Source of the DNA: Tillandsia leiboldiana
Taxonomy: Eukaryota > Streptophyta > Magnoliopsida > Poales > Bromeliaceae
DNA: 64,000 bases
Assembly (NCBI GenBank): GCA_029204045.2
Contig: CM055069.1
Location: forward strand, 23,168,825-23,232,824
Reading direction: 5' to 3'
Below the pieces are notes generated by a model. That model had not been told where the DNA came from, ran no database searches, and saw only the letters and a list, made by a program, of their open reading frames with translations. Within the stretch, counting starts at the first letter, position 1; every line of letters starts with the position of its first letter. Positions 1 to 9,170 of the stretch are shown piece by piece. The position numbers and the translations under genes were made by a program.

Positions 1-173
1 TCACTATGAGCTCATAATGCCCTTACCGGACCCTGAATGCCATTTAGGCAAAATCCTCGACTGTCTGATTCCAAGTACATATTCTCATACCACAACAACT
101 ACCGGAGTATAACCCCATCAAAAGGTCCTGGGTACCACCCGGACCTGTCTACACTCGAACCATAAAAGAACCT

Positions 174-796
174 TCACAGTCGTGTATCAACGACGTGGTA
201 CTGGGTCAAATAGGACCCTCGATCCATCAGTTCTCTCAGCTCTACAGGAGGCATCCAATGAGGTGCTGTCGAGCGTGGCGCGGTTCCCCGAACCACGTCA
301 TTCGAAATCTCTATCTCCTTAACCAGCGGCATCATCAACAGCTCAGGTGAAATCACACCCGGGATCTCGTGAGCAACAAGGATGTCCTTGAGTCCCGGTG
401 CCGCCGTAAGCACCTCTCACACCGCCACTAAAACCTGTGTGCTCTAAAAATCTCAACAAGCAAGCCTATTCTTGTCTGCTTTGCCGAAGGTCCCAGTCCT
501 CTCTCGCCGCAGTCAAACATTCTGTGGCATTGTGCCAGTCACTCTCAAGCACACGATCAAAATGTCGAACTGCCACAATTCCAATAAGTCTGCCGGTAAC
601 TCGCAGTCTCAGCTGCACTAGAGATGATCCCAAAAGCCTCCTCCACATGCACAACACCAACAGAAACTCGTATCTCTAGTGCACGTGGTAACAAATCTGC
701 CGCTAATCCATGCAGGAATGCAACATGCTCTAACTCCGACTGCTGCGATGAATTCACACCTGCGACAACCCGATCCGTTGCTGTGGCACCCTCCAA
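174..796 (-). pseudogene. Decayed protease-reverse transcriptase segment of Ty3/gypsy pol
   Basis: This is a broken remnant of pol, read right to left. The 466-660 frame contains a HFDRVLESDWHNAT segment in the place of the FDVILGMDW-type block that ends plant Ty3 aspartic proteases. The 174-413 frame contains VVRGTAPRSTAP followed by ELRELMDRG, which matches the conserved start of Ty3 reverse transcriptase (…PGTAPIS.APYRM.P.EL.EL…). The frames are separated by stops and shifts, and the protease DSG/DTG motif is not clear. The same relic occurs in internal regions 2 and 3, so the decay predates the tandem array. The family assignment is confident; exact domain ends are not. Confidence 0.75.
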
Positions 797-1978
797 CTGG
801 GCGGCACAGGTTTATCCGCTCAGTGCAAGTGGTTATCGCCCAATTTGCAAGGAAAATCAGGACTGTTCACATAGGGAGCACAACCTCTGTCTCTGCTCCC
901 ACTTTGAGGCGACGAACAAAGTCCTCCGCAGATAACAAATCCACGCTACCGCTGCGCCACTCTGATAAAGACGCAGATACTGCCATCGGGGTCCACCCGA
1001 TTTCCGATATCTTAAAAATCCGGTATCCTGGAAAAGGAAATCAGAAATACCCCTACCGGTCAATCTGTCCTCCATCCCCCGGCGCCAAGCGTCTAAGTCC
1101 AGAACTCACCTCTGGCGGCCGATCCCTATCCAAAGGAATTACAGCGCCACGCTCCACACACAACGCCTAGTCCAACGAGGCGTCAATAATCCATAACAGA
1201 GGGGTCAATTAAGCTTAAAGGTACCCTGGCGCAATCCACTCCCAGCCACACATATCCAATGCGCCTCGTCCCTCGAAACCTGGAGCGCGCAGTTCAACAA
1301 CTGCATAAACTCTCTAACACAGGGAGGCTCTCAATTGATCACTCCATCATCACGACTCACGACTCTGCCTCCAATGGCTCCAACTCAATCTTATGAGTCG
1401 GGGTGGTTCATCTGCCAAATCTGGCTCAATAGAACGATCATGTCCCATAGCTCCACTACTATCAACTATCCACTCTGCCTCGGTGCCTCAGCACTTAACA
1501 TTGGCACAGAGGGGGTTACTCATTGCTCCGACAACTGTGTCACTAAAACCAGCTACTCGCTCTGCCGCTGATAAGCCTCTGAAAATCCTGTCATCTGGCC
1601 CCAGAATTCGCTGACCTCAATCCAGGTATCCGGCCCAAAACCACCCGCTCAAGCTCAACCGCTGTGACAGGAAACACATGGGTCAAAACCCAGCGTCGGG
1701 AAGACACAGCTCGCCACGACGAAACAGTAAAACAGCACACAACTACGCTCGACCCAATCCAGCGAAAGTCTAAAGCATGTCACCCGTTCCACCGCATTAT
1801 GTTGTCTGCAGCCAACATAATCACTTAGGAGAATAAACATGCCAATCACTCCTCCCGTCCCTTGGGAGAGGTATAAAACTTAATCAGGACTCTCGCCAAA
1901 AGTCACGACTCTCACGAAGTCAACCAAGGGTCAAACCATAAGCCTAGAGTTTCTAAGTCCCAACCGACCTATCCCTAA

Positions 1979-1990
1979 GCTCTGATACCA
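1979..1990 (-). other. Primer binding site (initiator Met tRNA), unit 1
   Basis: On the minus strand this reads TGGTATCAGAGC, the classic plant retroelement PBS complementary to the 3' end of initiator tRNA-Met. It lies eight bases inside the LTR boundary at 1999, which fixes the element on the minus strand. Confidence 0.9.
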
Positions 1991-2007
1991 CTCTAATCTG
2001 TCACGCC

Positions 2008-2034
2008 CCGGGGTCGAAACGGCGACCCGGGCTC
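2008..2034 (-). other. GC hairpin at LTR terminus
   Basis: GGGTCG and CGACCC flank a 6-nt loop, with a bulged G and a further CCC/GGG pairing, within 35 bases of the LTR end. The same arrangement occurs in LTR-B, LTR-C, the solo LTR (from 45965) and the GC-rich family (from 54837). It lies at the U5 end of the RNA next to the PBS. Confidence 0.55.
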
Positions 2035-2050
2035 GCCAACAGATCCGCCA

Positions 2051-2070
2051 CCTATGCCAGCCTGCATAGG
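2051..2070 (-). other. U5 hexaloop hairpin (structure conserved across families)
   Basis: CCTATGC and GCATAGG form a perfect 7-bp stem around a 6-nt loop. At the homologous site of the GC-rich family (54879-54904) the stem is a different sequence, GTCTGTACGG/CCGTACAGAC, also perfect and also with a 6-nt loop. Both are followed by CGAAGCGTC. This conservation of pairing without sequence is what a functional RNA fold would leave; the function is inferred. Confidence 0.65.
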
Positions 2071-2490
2071 CGAAGCGTCCTACCTGCAAGAAAAGTACTA
2101 CAGCTAAACATAATGTCAGAGCTATAAATAAAAGTCTGCTGTGTAACTAAAACCAATCACTGTACAACTGGAAATAATACAACCCTGTTCGTCTCCCCAA
2201 AAGTAATAATAAACAATAACCTCAAATACAAGCTCTGAATAGAACCGGGAGGTAACTCCAATAAATACAACAGTGTACAGTCTCTCGATACAAAATATAT
2301 CCTCACTACAACAGTCTCTCAAAAGAGGAAAAGTAAAACACTAATCTGTTGTAGGTCTCCTCCGAAGGGGTACCGCTACTCTCCAACGACGGGTAGGGAT
2401 CTATCTCGTGACTCTCTCACCTCGATCAGCAATCGCAGAATCAGCAACACCCGCTAAGACTCTGCAAGGCAAAGGAGGGAAAAGAAAAAA

Positions 2491-2500
2491 GGGGGGGGGG
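2491..2500. repeat. Poly(G) tract in LTR-A
   Basis: Ten G residues follow an A-rich run. The homologous tract is 28 bases with two A interruptions in LTR-B (27259-27286), 23 uninterrupted G in LTR-C (34637-34659) and 8 in the solo LTR (46443-46450). Confidence 0.9.
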
Positions 2501-2516
2501 AAACCCCCAGAGTGTG

Positions 2517-2545
2517 TGAGAACTGCACCAAAAAGGGAGTTCTCA
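2517..2545 (-). other. Second leader hairpin (TGAGAACT/AGTTCTCA)
   Basis: A perfect 8-bp inverted repeat with a 13-nt loop. The GC-rich family has TGAGATCT/AGATCTCA at the equivalent place (55178-55205): one base differs on each arm and the pairing is kept. LTR-C has the same perfect pairing as LTR-A. LTR-B and the solo LTR each have one arm mismatch. Confidence 0.6.
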
Positions 2546-2663
2546 GTGGGTACCACCGCCAGTCCCGACGGTCTGCCCACCAAGTCCTCAAGACAGGAAA
2601 ACTAACCAAAACAGTAAAGACTGAAGTAAGGAAGCTGGAGACTCTCAACAGCTACCAAGCCTC

Positions 2664-3043
2664 TATGCCTGCTATGCCTGCCTATGCCTGCCATACCTGT
2701 CTATGCCTGCCATGCCTGCTATGCCTGCTTATGCCTGCCATGCCTGCTATGCCTGCTATGCTTGCTAAGCCTGCCTATGCCTGCCATGCCTACCCTGCCT
2801 GCTTTGCCCGCTATGCTTGCTAAGCCTGCCTATGCCTGCCAGGCCTGCCCTGCCTGCTATGCCTGCTATGCCTGCTAAGCCTGCCTATGCCTGCCATGCC
2901 TGCCCTGCCTGCATATGCCTGCTATGCCTGCCAGGCCTGCCTATACCTTCCCTGCCTGCCTATGCCAGTTATGCCTGCCATGCCTGCCTATGCCTTCCCT
3001 GCCTGCCTATGCCGGTTATGCCTGGCATGCCTGCCTATGCCTT
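2664..3043. repeat. TATGCCTGC minisatellite in LTR-A
   Basis: A variable 9-10 bp tandem repeat (TATGCCTGC, CATGCCTGC, TAAGCCTGC and similar). It reads as Met-Pro-Ala / Tyr-Ala-Cys-His repeats in several frames, a by-product of the repeat and not a gene. The same array lies in LTR-B (27451-27823) and LTR-C, where it is the target of two later insertions. Confidence 0.92.
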
Positions 3044-4911
3044 CCCGTACAACGGTCAACCACTCACAATGACCCTGGGACCACCGTATCCCCAAACGGT
3101 GCCCAACAACACTAGCACTGGTCTAAACACAGCTACTAGACTCCACTCGTTTCCCCTAACACGAGTGCTACTACAAAGCAGGTGTCTGTAATAAACCCAA
3201 TCTAATGCCACCAGTAAAACTGGTACTGCCTGCTGTGCTGTAAGTCTCATCTGCGGGAATACTGACTGACTCCTGACCGGTACGGTCACATCCCACAATG
3301 GGTGACAGACCGACTACTGCCCGGAACGGTCGCACCCAAAATAAGTAATAGACCGGCTCCTGACCGGCACGGTCGCACACTACGGAGTGGCACTCGAGGG
3401 GAGCGACCCACACGAGTAAAGTGCCTGAGAAATAAGTAACCAAAAGCAGGACTGGATCATGACTCTGATCAATGTGGGAAAGTCCAACCACTAAGGAAAG
3501 CCCTAGGTCCTCAATCAGATGCAAAAATACTCAACTAGTGGGAAACTCTGTCCACTAGAGAAAACACATACCCAATCTGGTGCATAAATAAATGTCCGGT
3601 GAACGGCCAATATCCGTGGTTGCCGCAAAGCCCCACAACTAATCCAACCTGTCCCAGACACCAAGTCCAAACTACACTACCCAGAACCCCTGCTCGAACC
3701 TGAGCAACACAGACCGCCTGACTAACAAAGAAGGAGAAAAGGATAACATGGTTTCTCCTAAGTCAAGTTCCAAAAGTAGTGCAGCAGTAAAAGATGGCCT
3801 AACTACATGTCCATGCAAGCATGCAAATGTCCTTCACATAGGGTAAGTCCCTTAAGTAAACATTTGCAATTTATCATCATGAATATAAGAACGCTGCAAG
3901 TTCTCGATAATATTAAATATGAATATTAATCTTGCAATTCCCTTTGTACAATCATCCCTCCTAGCTTGCCTCCCAATATCATACAATTACTGTACTTTAA
4001 ACGTGCGTGCGTTCTAATATAAGAATTAAAGAACTGTCCATCAGTTCTGAGAACAGAGTACCCACCTGAAGTGCTGAATCCAAGGCAAACCTGGGGTTGG
4101 TGAAGAGCGTCGCCACTTGCACGCACCATCCTCTGAACCCGTATCCACGGTACCTGTCGTGCGAGCCTCGGCTCCAAACAGCTGAAAACACCTGTAATCC
4201 ATTATCTTTATTTTCTCCAGTCCCAACTGGTTCAGAAACAGTCACGAACCCACCTGGGTACAACAGTAGGATCCAAGATGACACTTTTATTCCAAAATTT
4301 AACCAAGTACACACAGTGCGAAAATTAGTCCCAAAGATGTAGTTATTTCACCTGCAGCGAGAACTCAGAAAAATCCAACATAAATACTGTCACGTTCCTC
4401 GTGTCGATACCTTCGAAACGAGTACCTGCACGCCCAATTCCGAGCACCGTAGACTAAGGTACAAATTCCACAACACAGGTGCTCACAACCACACAACACA
4501 TAACTGTATTTCCATGCACAGATAAAGGGAGGAAAGTATACTTTCGGGCAAGTCTTGGAAAAATCCAATAAAATTACCATGACATTCCTTGCATCGTACA
4601 GATGAAAAAGTCCATAGGCTCGCCTCCATCTGATGCCCGGTTGCGAAGATAAAAATCCGGCAAGGTGTCGCTATCCAGAATTCCTCACAGAAAATGGGAT
4701 CCCAATAAGCATGGAAAAACTCCTCGAAAAGCACAAAACTAGGAGGAGAGAAGCATACCAAGATTGTAGCTCTGTCCGTCGCGGATCCAACGGCGCAAGA
4801 ATCGCCTAAAACGGAGGTCGGAGTAGGCCGGGGAAGCTCGCGCACCGAAACGCGACGAAGGGGAGTACAATAAGACGAGCGTCGCGCCGCGCATCCGTCC
4901 AGCTGGAAAAA

Positions 4912-4916
4912 TCTCG
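4912..4916. repeat. Target-site duplication, left, of SIRE-1
   Basis: TCTCG just before the TGTTGGG LTR start matches TCTCG at 22413-22417 exactly. Uninterrupted LTR-B reads through this point once, near 29690-29700, which confirms the insertion. Confidence 0.93.
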
Positions 4917-5189
4917 TGTTGGGTTATATGTAATAAGGATCTAAATAGGGGAAAAAACACCTAGAGGGGGGTGAATAGGTGTAAACGTATAAACACTCAA
5001 AAATCGTTGCGCTAAAAACCCAATGCGGAAATAAAAATAACTCGCAAGATTTTTACGTGGAAAACTCCATCACCGGAGTAAAAAACCACGGGACCGATAA
5101 CACGGCAGAAATCCACTAGAATTAAAACACGTACAAGATGATTTACCGTACACACTTACGACTCAACCTTTTCCATACGCTCCTAGAGG

Positions 5190-5400
5190 ATCTTCTCCGC
5201 TCGCTCCGCGACGCTTCTCGAATCCACGATCTGCGCCCAACGCCGAATCCACGGCGTCCAACGTCAAATCCACGACGTCCGACCGAGTCCACGGTCTTCA
5301 CCCAATAGCACCCTTCGAATCCACGAACGTGCCTCGCTCCGAATCCACGAGAGCGGTTGAACCTTGAATCCACAAGGACACGCGAATCCACGTGCCGATT
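5190..5400 (-). repeat. GTGGATTCG repeats in the SIRE-1 LTR leader
   Basis: About nine irregularly spaced (15-25 bp) copies of GTGGATTCG or close variants lie downstream of the TATA box. The SIRE-2 LTRs carry the same motif at the same place (35742-35850). It makes an open frame rich in Arg/Gly/Asp-Ser, but the units vary in length and I do not call a gene. Confidence 0.75.
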
Positions 5401-5680
5401 TTTGGGGTAAATCGTTGTTTTTGGTGGTGATGATCCGCCGAATACTTAGATCAAAGATAGATCAGAAATACCATCTAAGTATTCATTAGTTTGATTCAAC
5501 TCAAGATGTGAGTATGAAAACCTAGAATCAAACTAATCAATATAGATGAAGAAACATAGAGTATTCTCTAATGATTTCCTTTCTTCTCTATATGTGGATC
5601 TAGAGCCGTAAAAGATGATATAAGAATATGACGACTATTTTCCTTCTTTTTGGATTAACCCTAGAAAAAGAGTCATAGGG

Positions 5681-5690
5681 TCTATTTATA
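5681..5690 (-). promoter_or_regulatory. TATA box of SIRE-1 LTR
   Basis: The minus strand reads TATAAATAGA, a good plant TATA box, about 65 bp downstream of the palindrome array. The SIRE-2 LTRs have CTATAAATAGAC at the equivalent site. Confidence 0.8.
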
Positions 5691-5756
5691 GGTTAGAAAC
5701 CCTAGGAAGGAGATAAGAATCAAAAACCTAACATTTCTGGAAATTTTACGGACGGC

Positions 5757-6039
5757 GATCCGGATCGGATTAGCTGTGATCCGGATCGTCGTAACGAGTC
5801 AGGCAATTCCAGAAAAACGAAGGTTCGGGATCCGGATCGAAGTGCTTGATCCGGATCGTTCATACAGTTCACCAAACATCAACGTTCGGGATCCGGATTG
5901 CGAAGCCTGATCCGGATCGTTCAAGGAAGATGGTAAACTCAGTGTTCGGGATCTGGATCAAGAGAGGCTACGATCCGGATTGAACTGGTGTATGAACGAA
6001 CCACCTTCGGGATCCGGATCGAACAACCTGATCCAGATC
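5757..6039 (-). promoter_or_regulatory. Paired GATCCGGATC palindrome array in U3
   Basis: Ten copies of the self-complementary decamer GATCCGGATC, or one/two-base variants, start at 5757, 5778, 5829, 5848, 5890, 5909, 5950, 5972, 6011 and 6030. They form five pairs with 19-22 bp inside a pair and about 60 bp between pairs; the first motif of four of the pairs is preceded by TTCGG. The position upstream of a TATA box suggests a transcription-factor binding array; the factor is unknown. Confidence 0.8.
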
Positions 6040-6266
6040 CTGAACATGTCCCAAGTCCAGTTTTTGATTTTTATGCAATGAAAGATTCTTCCAAGTGTTT
6101 CTACACTACAAGAAGTATTCGGATCACACAAAATCTTTAGTTAAACATACCTGATCCTTTTGAATTCTTATTTCTTGAGATTGAGTTAAATGATCCAACT
6201 TTCTTCACCTTCAATCTTCAAGACTTGAGACTTTCACGAAACTACGCCAACTCAAATTCCGTAACA

Positions 6267-6279
6267 ATCTCCCCCTTTG
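6267..6279 (-). other. Polypurine tract of SIRE-1
   Basis: The minus strand reads AAAGGGGGAGATT directly before the 3' LTR, the primer site for plus-strand DNA synthesis. Confidence 0.9.
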
Positions 6280-7041
6280 GCGGTTTCGTGACAAAACACA
6301 GATCCACTAAAGAAAATTCAAAAAGATATTTTTGTTGCTATCACCATACAACAAAAATTTATAATGGAGATCCAAAAATTTAAAAACATGAGATAAACTC
6401 CTAAAACAGACTCTAGACTTAGACATCTGTACTCTCTGCACAAAGAAATCATTCCTGACAAAAAGAGATCGTTAGATACCTCAAGAATATTTAGCATTCA
6501 AAACCTAGTACAGAGATAGAGTTTATCTGATCATCATGACATTTGAGAATTCAGATATGTAAGAGAATCATAGTCAAAAACCAACATATCTTCTATGCAA
6601 TCAAAAACCAAATGTCACAAAGTGTTAGTCCAACATCAACTTGTTAGTCATATTACATGCCCAAATAGTTAGTCGAATAGTTAGTAGAGACATGCACACA
6701 AATCACAAGATAAAAACCAAAGTTGAGGTTGAAGTGATACTTACCTTGATGTATACAAAATTTTCACATCAGCATTGTTCAAGTTCTCAGTCATCATTGT
6801 ACCTTGATGTATACAAAATTTTCACATCATCATCATTGTTTATTGTTCTCTAAACTCTCTCCCCCTTTTTGTCACAAACAAAGCCAAAATTACAAAAATT
6901 TAAGGAGAGTTAAAAATTCCAACGAAAATGTTCCGAAATTTAAGAACTAGAACTAAGAGTAAGTCCTAAAAAGAACTGAAAAACCTGCACAAGAAAAGGT
7001 TAAAAATCTGCACAAGAGAAAAAAAAAATAAAAGGAAAGAA
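6280..7041 (-). other. Spacer between extra ORF and PPT, with a second PPT-like tract
   Basis: AT-rich, with no gene. A 29-bp segment is repeated directly at 6743-6771 and 6801-6829. At 6857-6874 the minus strand reads GACAAAAAGGGGGAGAGA, a PPT-like tract that SIRE-2 shares at 39541-39556. Confidence 0.7.
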
Positions 7042-8166
7042 TTAGTCATCAGATTCGGAGTCTTCAGAGCTCGTGCAGCCCATCTTTGAGAACATCTTTT
7101 TCACCAGCTTGTTCATTGAATTGACCTTCTTAGTTAAGGTAATATGAGCTGCCGTGATGAGCTCCAGCTCATTGGAAATTCTCGTCTGTGCCTTTGAAAT
7201 CTGTTCCTGCTCAAAAGACAATCGTTGTTGTTCTTTGTAGATGGATGAGACTGATGCTTCATCCGCTGGTGTGGGTGCTGGTTGTGATGGTGACGCGGAA
7301 GTGCCGCTACTAGGTTTCGTTCCGCATGGAGGGACTGGAGTGACATGGGGCAATTTGTGAAGGGACTTCACAACGGTGGACTCATCGATCATACCCAAAC
7401 ATTGATGATAAGTCGGTGAAGTAATATCAACCTGAAATTTCATCAAGATCCTCATTATAATCAGTGGAAATGGAATTCTTTCAGTGGGATGAGGGTGCTC
7501 AACATATCTTGTCATTCTATTCCAAATAATGTATGGAATGTTGATATTCAATCCCATTGCCTCAGACGGATGTCCTAAGAGATACAAAAATAGCATTCGA
7601 TCCCATCTCAAGACTTTCGTCTGCAGATTTGGAAGGATATTGTAACACGTGATAAAGTTTAGAAACCGGTACTCAAGACGAAGTTCTTTGGATCTAATCG
7701 ATTTCTCCGTTGATTGCGTTCCTTCCAAACAAATTCCCTTTATAACCATTTGCCACAAAGTGTTTGTCAAAACCTTTCCCTTCAGGTAATTAACTCCTGT
7801 CTTGCTGGCAGGCATTCCCAAAACCTCGCCAATCAATTGTGGAGTAATTTTGAATCTTGTGCCTTGGATATTCGTGTAAAATTCCATTGGACCGTTTTCA
7901 ATTTCTCGAAGGTGCCGTGCATTTGTATAGAAGGCCCTTACAAGATGCAGACAGTATCCAAGCACTTCTGGAAATCGACAAACTTGAATAAGATTTGCTT
8001 GTTCAATCAGAATGCCAAACTCAGGGGAGTGATCTCGTAGAGCCTCAATATTAACATGCCTCTCACCAATGCATTCACGATTCTCAAATGCCCTTAGACG
8101 ATCCGCATTAACGAACACTTGTTCCTCACGAGGTGGAGAATCCGGAATAATCGGTTCGTTAGACAT
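7042..8166 (-). CDS. Extra ORF downstream of pol (plant-transposon-protein-like), main part
   Basis: A 374-residue ORF occupying the place of the env-like ORF of some Sireviruses. Residues about 55-135 (VLGYCLHLVRAFYTNARHL ... FKITPQLIGEVLGMP) resemble the putative plant transposon protein family often found inside plant LTR elements. Residues about 300-360 are Gln/Glu/Lys-rich and likely a coiled coil, and the tail is acidic (SSEDSESDD). I see no transmembrane segment or signal peptide in this part, so the sequence does not support an envelope role. An in-frame TGA at 8173-8175 separates it from 95 upstream codons, so the product is either this ORF alone or a readthrough fusion. A second, truncated and error-filled copy lies at 13998-14860. 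The biochemical role is unknown. Confidence 0.7.
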   Translation of the reverse strand: MSNEPIIPDSPPREEQVFVNADRLRAFENRECIGERHVNIEALRDHSPEFGILIEQANLIQVCRFPEVLGYCLHLVRAFYTNARHLREIENGPMEFYTNIQGTRFKITPQLIGEVLGMPASKTGVNYLKGKVLTNTLWQMVIKGICLEGTQSTEKSIRSKELRLEYRFLNFITCYNILPNLQTKVLRWDRMLFLYLLGHPSEAMGLNINIPYIIWNRMTRYVEHPHPTERIPFPLIIMRILMKFQVDITSPTYHQCLGMIDESTVVKSLHKLPHVTPVPPCGTKPSSGTSASPSQPAPTPADEASVSSIYKEQQRLSFEQEQISKAQTRISNELELITAAHITLTKKVNSMNKLVKKMFSKMGCTSSEDSESDD

Positions 8167-8172
8167 GAAACC

Positions 8173-8460
8173 TCATGCTCGTCCAAACCGTCGAGCAAGT
8201 CGTTTCCTTTTCACCGAGATGGTTGGTGCAGTCATAGGTGCTTTACCTTTGTCCATGGGTGCTTTTTCTTTCGATGCATCAGGCATTGATTCATCATCAT
8301 CTGTTAATTCAGTCCAGTCTATCTCTTGACAATCTACTTCTGTGTCGCTGATCACATGAAACTCACCCTTTTGTTGTGTTTTCTTAGCTCTCTTTAATTT
8401 GTTTGTGGCCCGAGTGTGCACCATAGTGACCAATAAAAGAATAATCCATGAGAATCCCAT
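8173..8460 (-). pseudogene. Upstream in-frame part of the extra ORF, closed by TGA
   Basis: From ATG 8458-8460 the frame reads MGFSWIILLLVT then MVHTRATNKLKRAKK, an acidic stretch and a basic KRKRLARRFGRA end, then TGA, then two codons before ATG 8166 in the same frame. The basic N-terminus resembles the start of other plant transposon-associated proteins. The first ATG would add a short hydrophobic stretch; the second (8424) would not. A GTG further upstream opens the frame but lies inside the predicted intron. One nonsense change is the simplest reading. Both assembly copies carry it, but they probably represent one locus. Confidence 0.6.
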
Positions 8461-8490
8461 TGATCCAAGTGTCTTAAGAAGATTGAAATC

Positions 8491-8873
8491 CTGTGTGCAA
8501 CAACTCAAGAACACGAAAAAATTGTTAATTTTTAAAGATTTGAAAAATTATACCCAAACAATCATAATCATGTAGAGAGACTAGGAAATAAATTAGTTTT
8601 GCAAAAGGACTTTTAAAAATAGATCAATTGCATGATTTTCGAAAATCCTTATTATATGCCCTAAAACCGAAATTTTAGAAATCGAAGTCTAAAAATCCGT
8701 TAATCAGGAGAATACCTAGCATATAATCAAAACTAATCTACTCAGAGTTCTTATTTCAAAAGAAATTTGATCAAAAACCATCCACAAACAAAGTTGATCC
8801 AAGAATTTCATCACGTTTGAGGAGGAATAGAGAAAAACGGTGAAAAACCGAGATTTTGATCAATAAAACTTAC
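8491..8873 (-). other. Predicted intron in the 5' leader of the extra ORF
   Basis: The minus strand has a consensus donor (CAA|GTAAGT, donor at 8873-8868) and acceptor (GTTGCACACAG|G, AG at 8492-8491), 383 bp apart. The interval is AT-rich with many stops. Exon 1 would be a short CT-rich leader downstream of the TATA-like box near 8990. No transcript evidence is available. Confidence 0.55.
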
Positions 8874-8988
8874 TTGGAGTTGAAGAACTTGAGTTTGAAA
8901 GCTTCCAAGAAGGGTGAAATCTAGAGAGAGAAGCTCTGGAAACTTTGGAACAAAAGATTGGAGTAAGAGAAATCAAAACCCTTTTGTT

Positions 8989-9158
8989 CTTTATAAAACC
9001 CTAGCCGCGATCCGGATCAGACCATGCTTGCGATCCGGATCGGCTACCCGCAGTGAGAAACTGCGTTCGGGATCCGGATCGGCAGGTCCAATCCGGATCG
9101 TCAGCCCGAAGAAGAATACCTGCGTTCGGGATCCGGATCATCTTGCCCGATCCGGATC
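8989..9158 (-). promoter_or_regulatory. Internal promoter-like block upstream of the extra ORF
   Basis: Six GATCCGGATC motifs or one-base variants start at 9009, 9032, 9071, 9090, 9130 and 9149: three pairs, 19-23 bp inside a pair and about 60 bp between pairs, with TTCGG before the first motif of two pairs. The minus strand then has GGTTTTATAAAG (TATA-like, 8989-9000) and a CT-rich leader. This repeats the architecture of the LTR U3 promoter in a non-LTR position. Confidence 0.65.
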
Positions 9159-9170
9159 GGCTCCAACTTT

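Larger units (their letters stand above)
1..1998 (-). mobile_element. Ty3/gypsy-derived element, internal region 1 (cut by window edge)
   Basis: This is the PBS-proximal two thirds of a non-autonomous Ty3/gypsy internal region. Position 1 aligns with 24836 in the next unit, so about 1.34 kb on the PPT side lies outside the window. The sequence is near-identical to internal regions 2 and 3. It has no intact gag or pol, only decayed pol (separate entry). The stretch between the protease relic and the PBS (about 800-1978) shows no recognisable Gag domain and only short ORFs. Confidence 0.85.
1999..4916 (-). mobile_element. LTR-A, U5-side part (interrupted by SIRE-1)
   Basis: This is the left part of a long Ty3-type LTR starting TGTCACGCC on the plus strand; it is the 3' end of the LTR in element orientation. 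SIRE-1 is inserted after 4916 and the LTR resumes at 22418. The joined length is about 3.99 kb. It holds, in order, a terminal GC hairpin, the hexaloop hairpin 2051-2070, a G tract, a second hairpin, the TATGCCTGC minisatellite and unique AT-richer sequence. No gene is seen. Small ORFs shared by all copies follow from LTR identity. Confidence 0.88.
4917..6266 (-). repeat. SIRE-1 3' LTR
   Basis: Plus-strand ends are TGTTGGGTTA...CCGTAACA and the length is 1350 bp. In transcription order (right to left) it holds a GATCCGGATC palindrome array, a TATA box at 5681-5690, a GTGGATTCG repeat block in the transcribed leader, and a terminal block containing a CACCTA/TAGGTG inverted repeat. Confidence 0.95.

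Noticed and set aside
1655..1849. Small ORF of 64 codons conserved in all three internal units
   Set aside because: Conservation follows from the recent copying of the whole unit; I recognise no protein family and see no coding signature.
2512..3191. Met-Pro-Ala/Tyr-Ala-Cys-His repeat proteins in the TATGCCTGC minisatellite (also near 27470-27950, 45858-46065 and 50074-50299)
   Set aside because: The same short repeat read in different frames; no conserved start or end among copies.
7042..8166. Calling the extra ORF a retroviral-type envelope gene
   Set aside because: It occupies the env-like position, but the main frame has no clear signal peptide, cleavage site or transmembrane anchor and resembles a plant transposon-associated protein instead.
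8461..8514. Extension of the extra ORF upstream to 8514
   Set aside because: It begins with GTG, not ATG, and lies partly in the predicted intron; the first ATG is at 8460.
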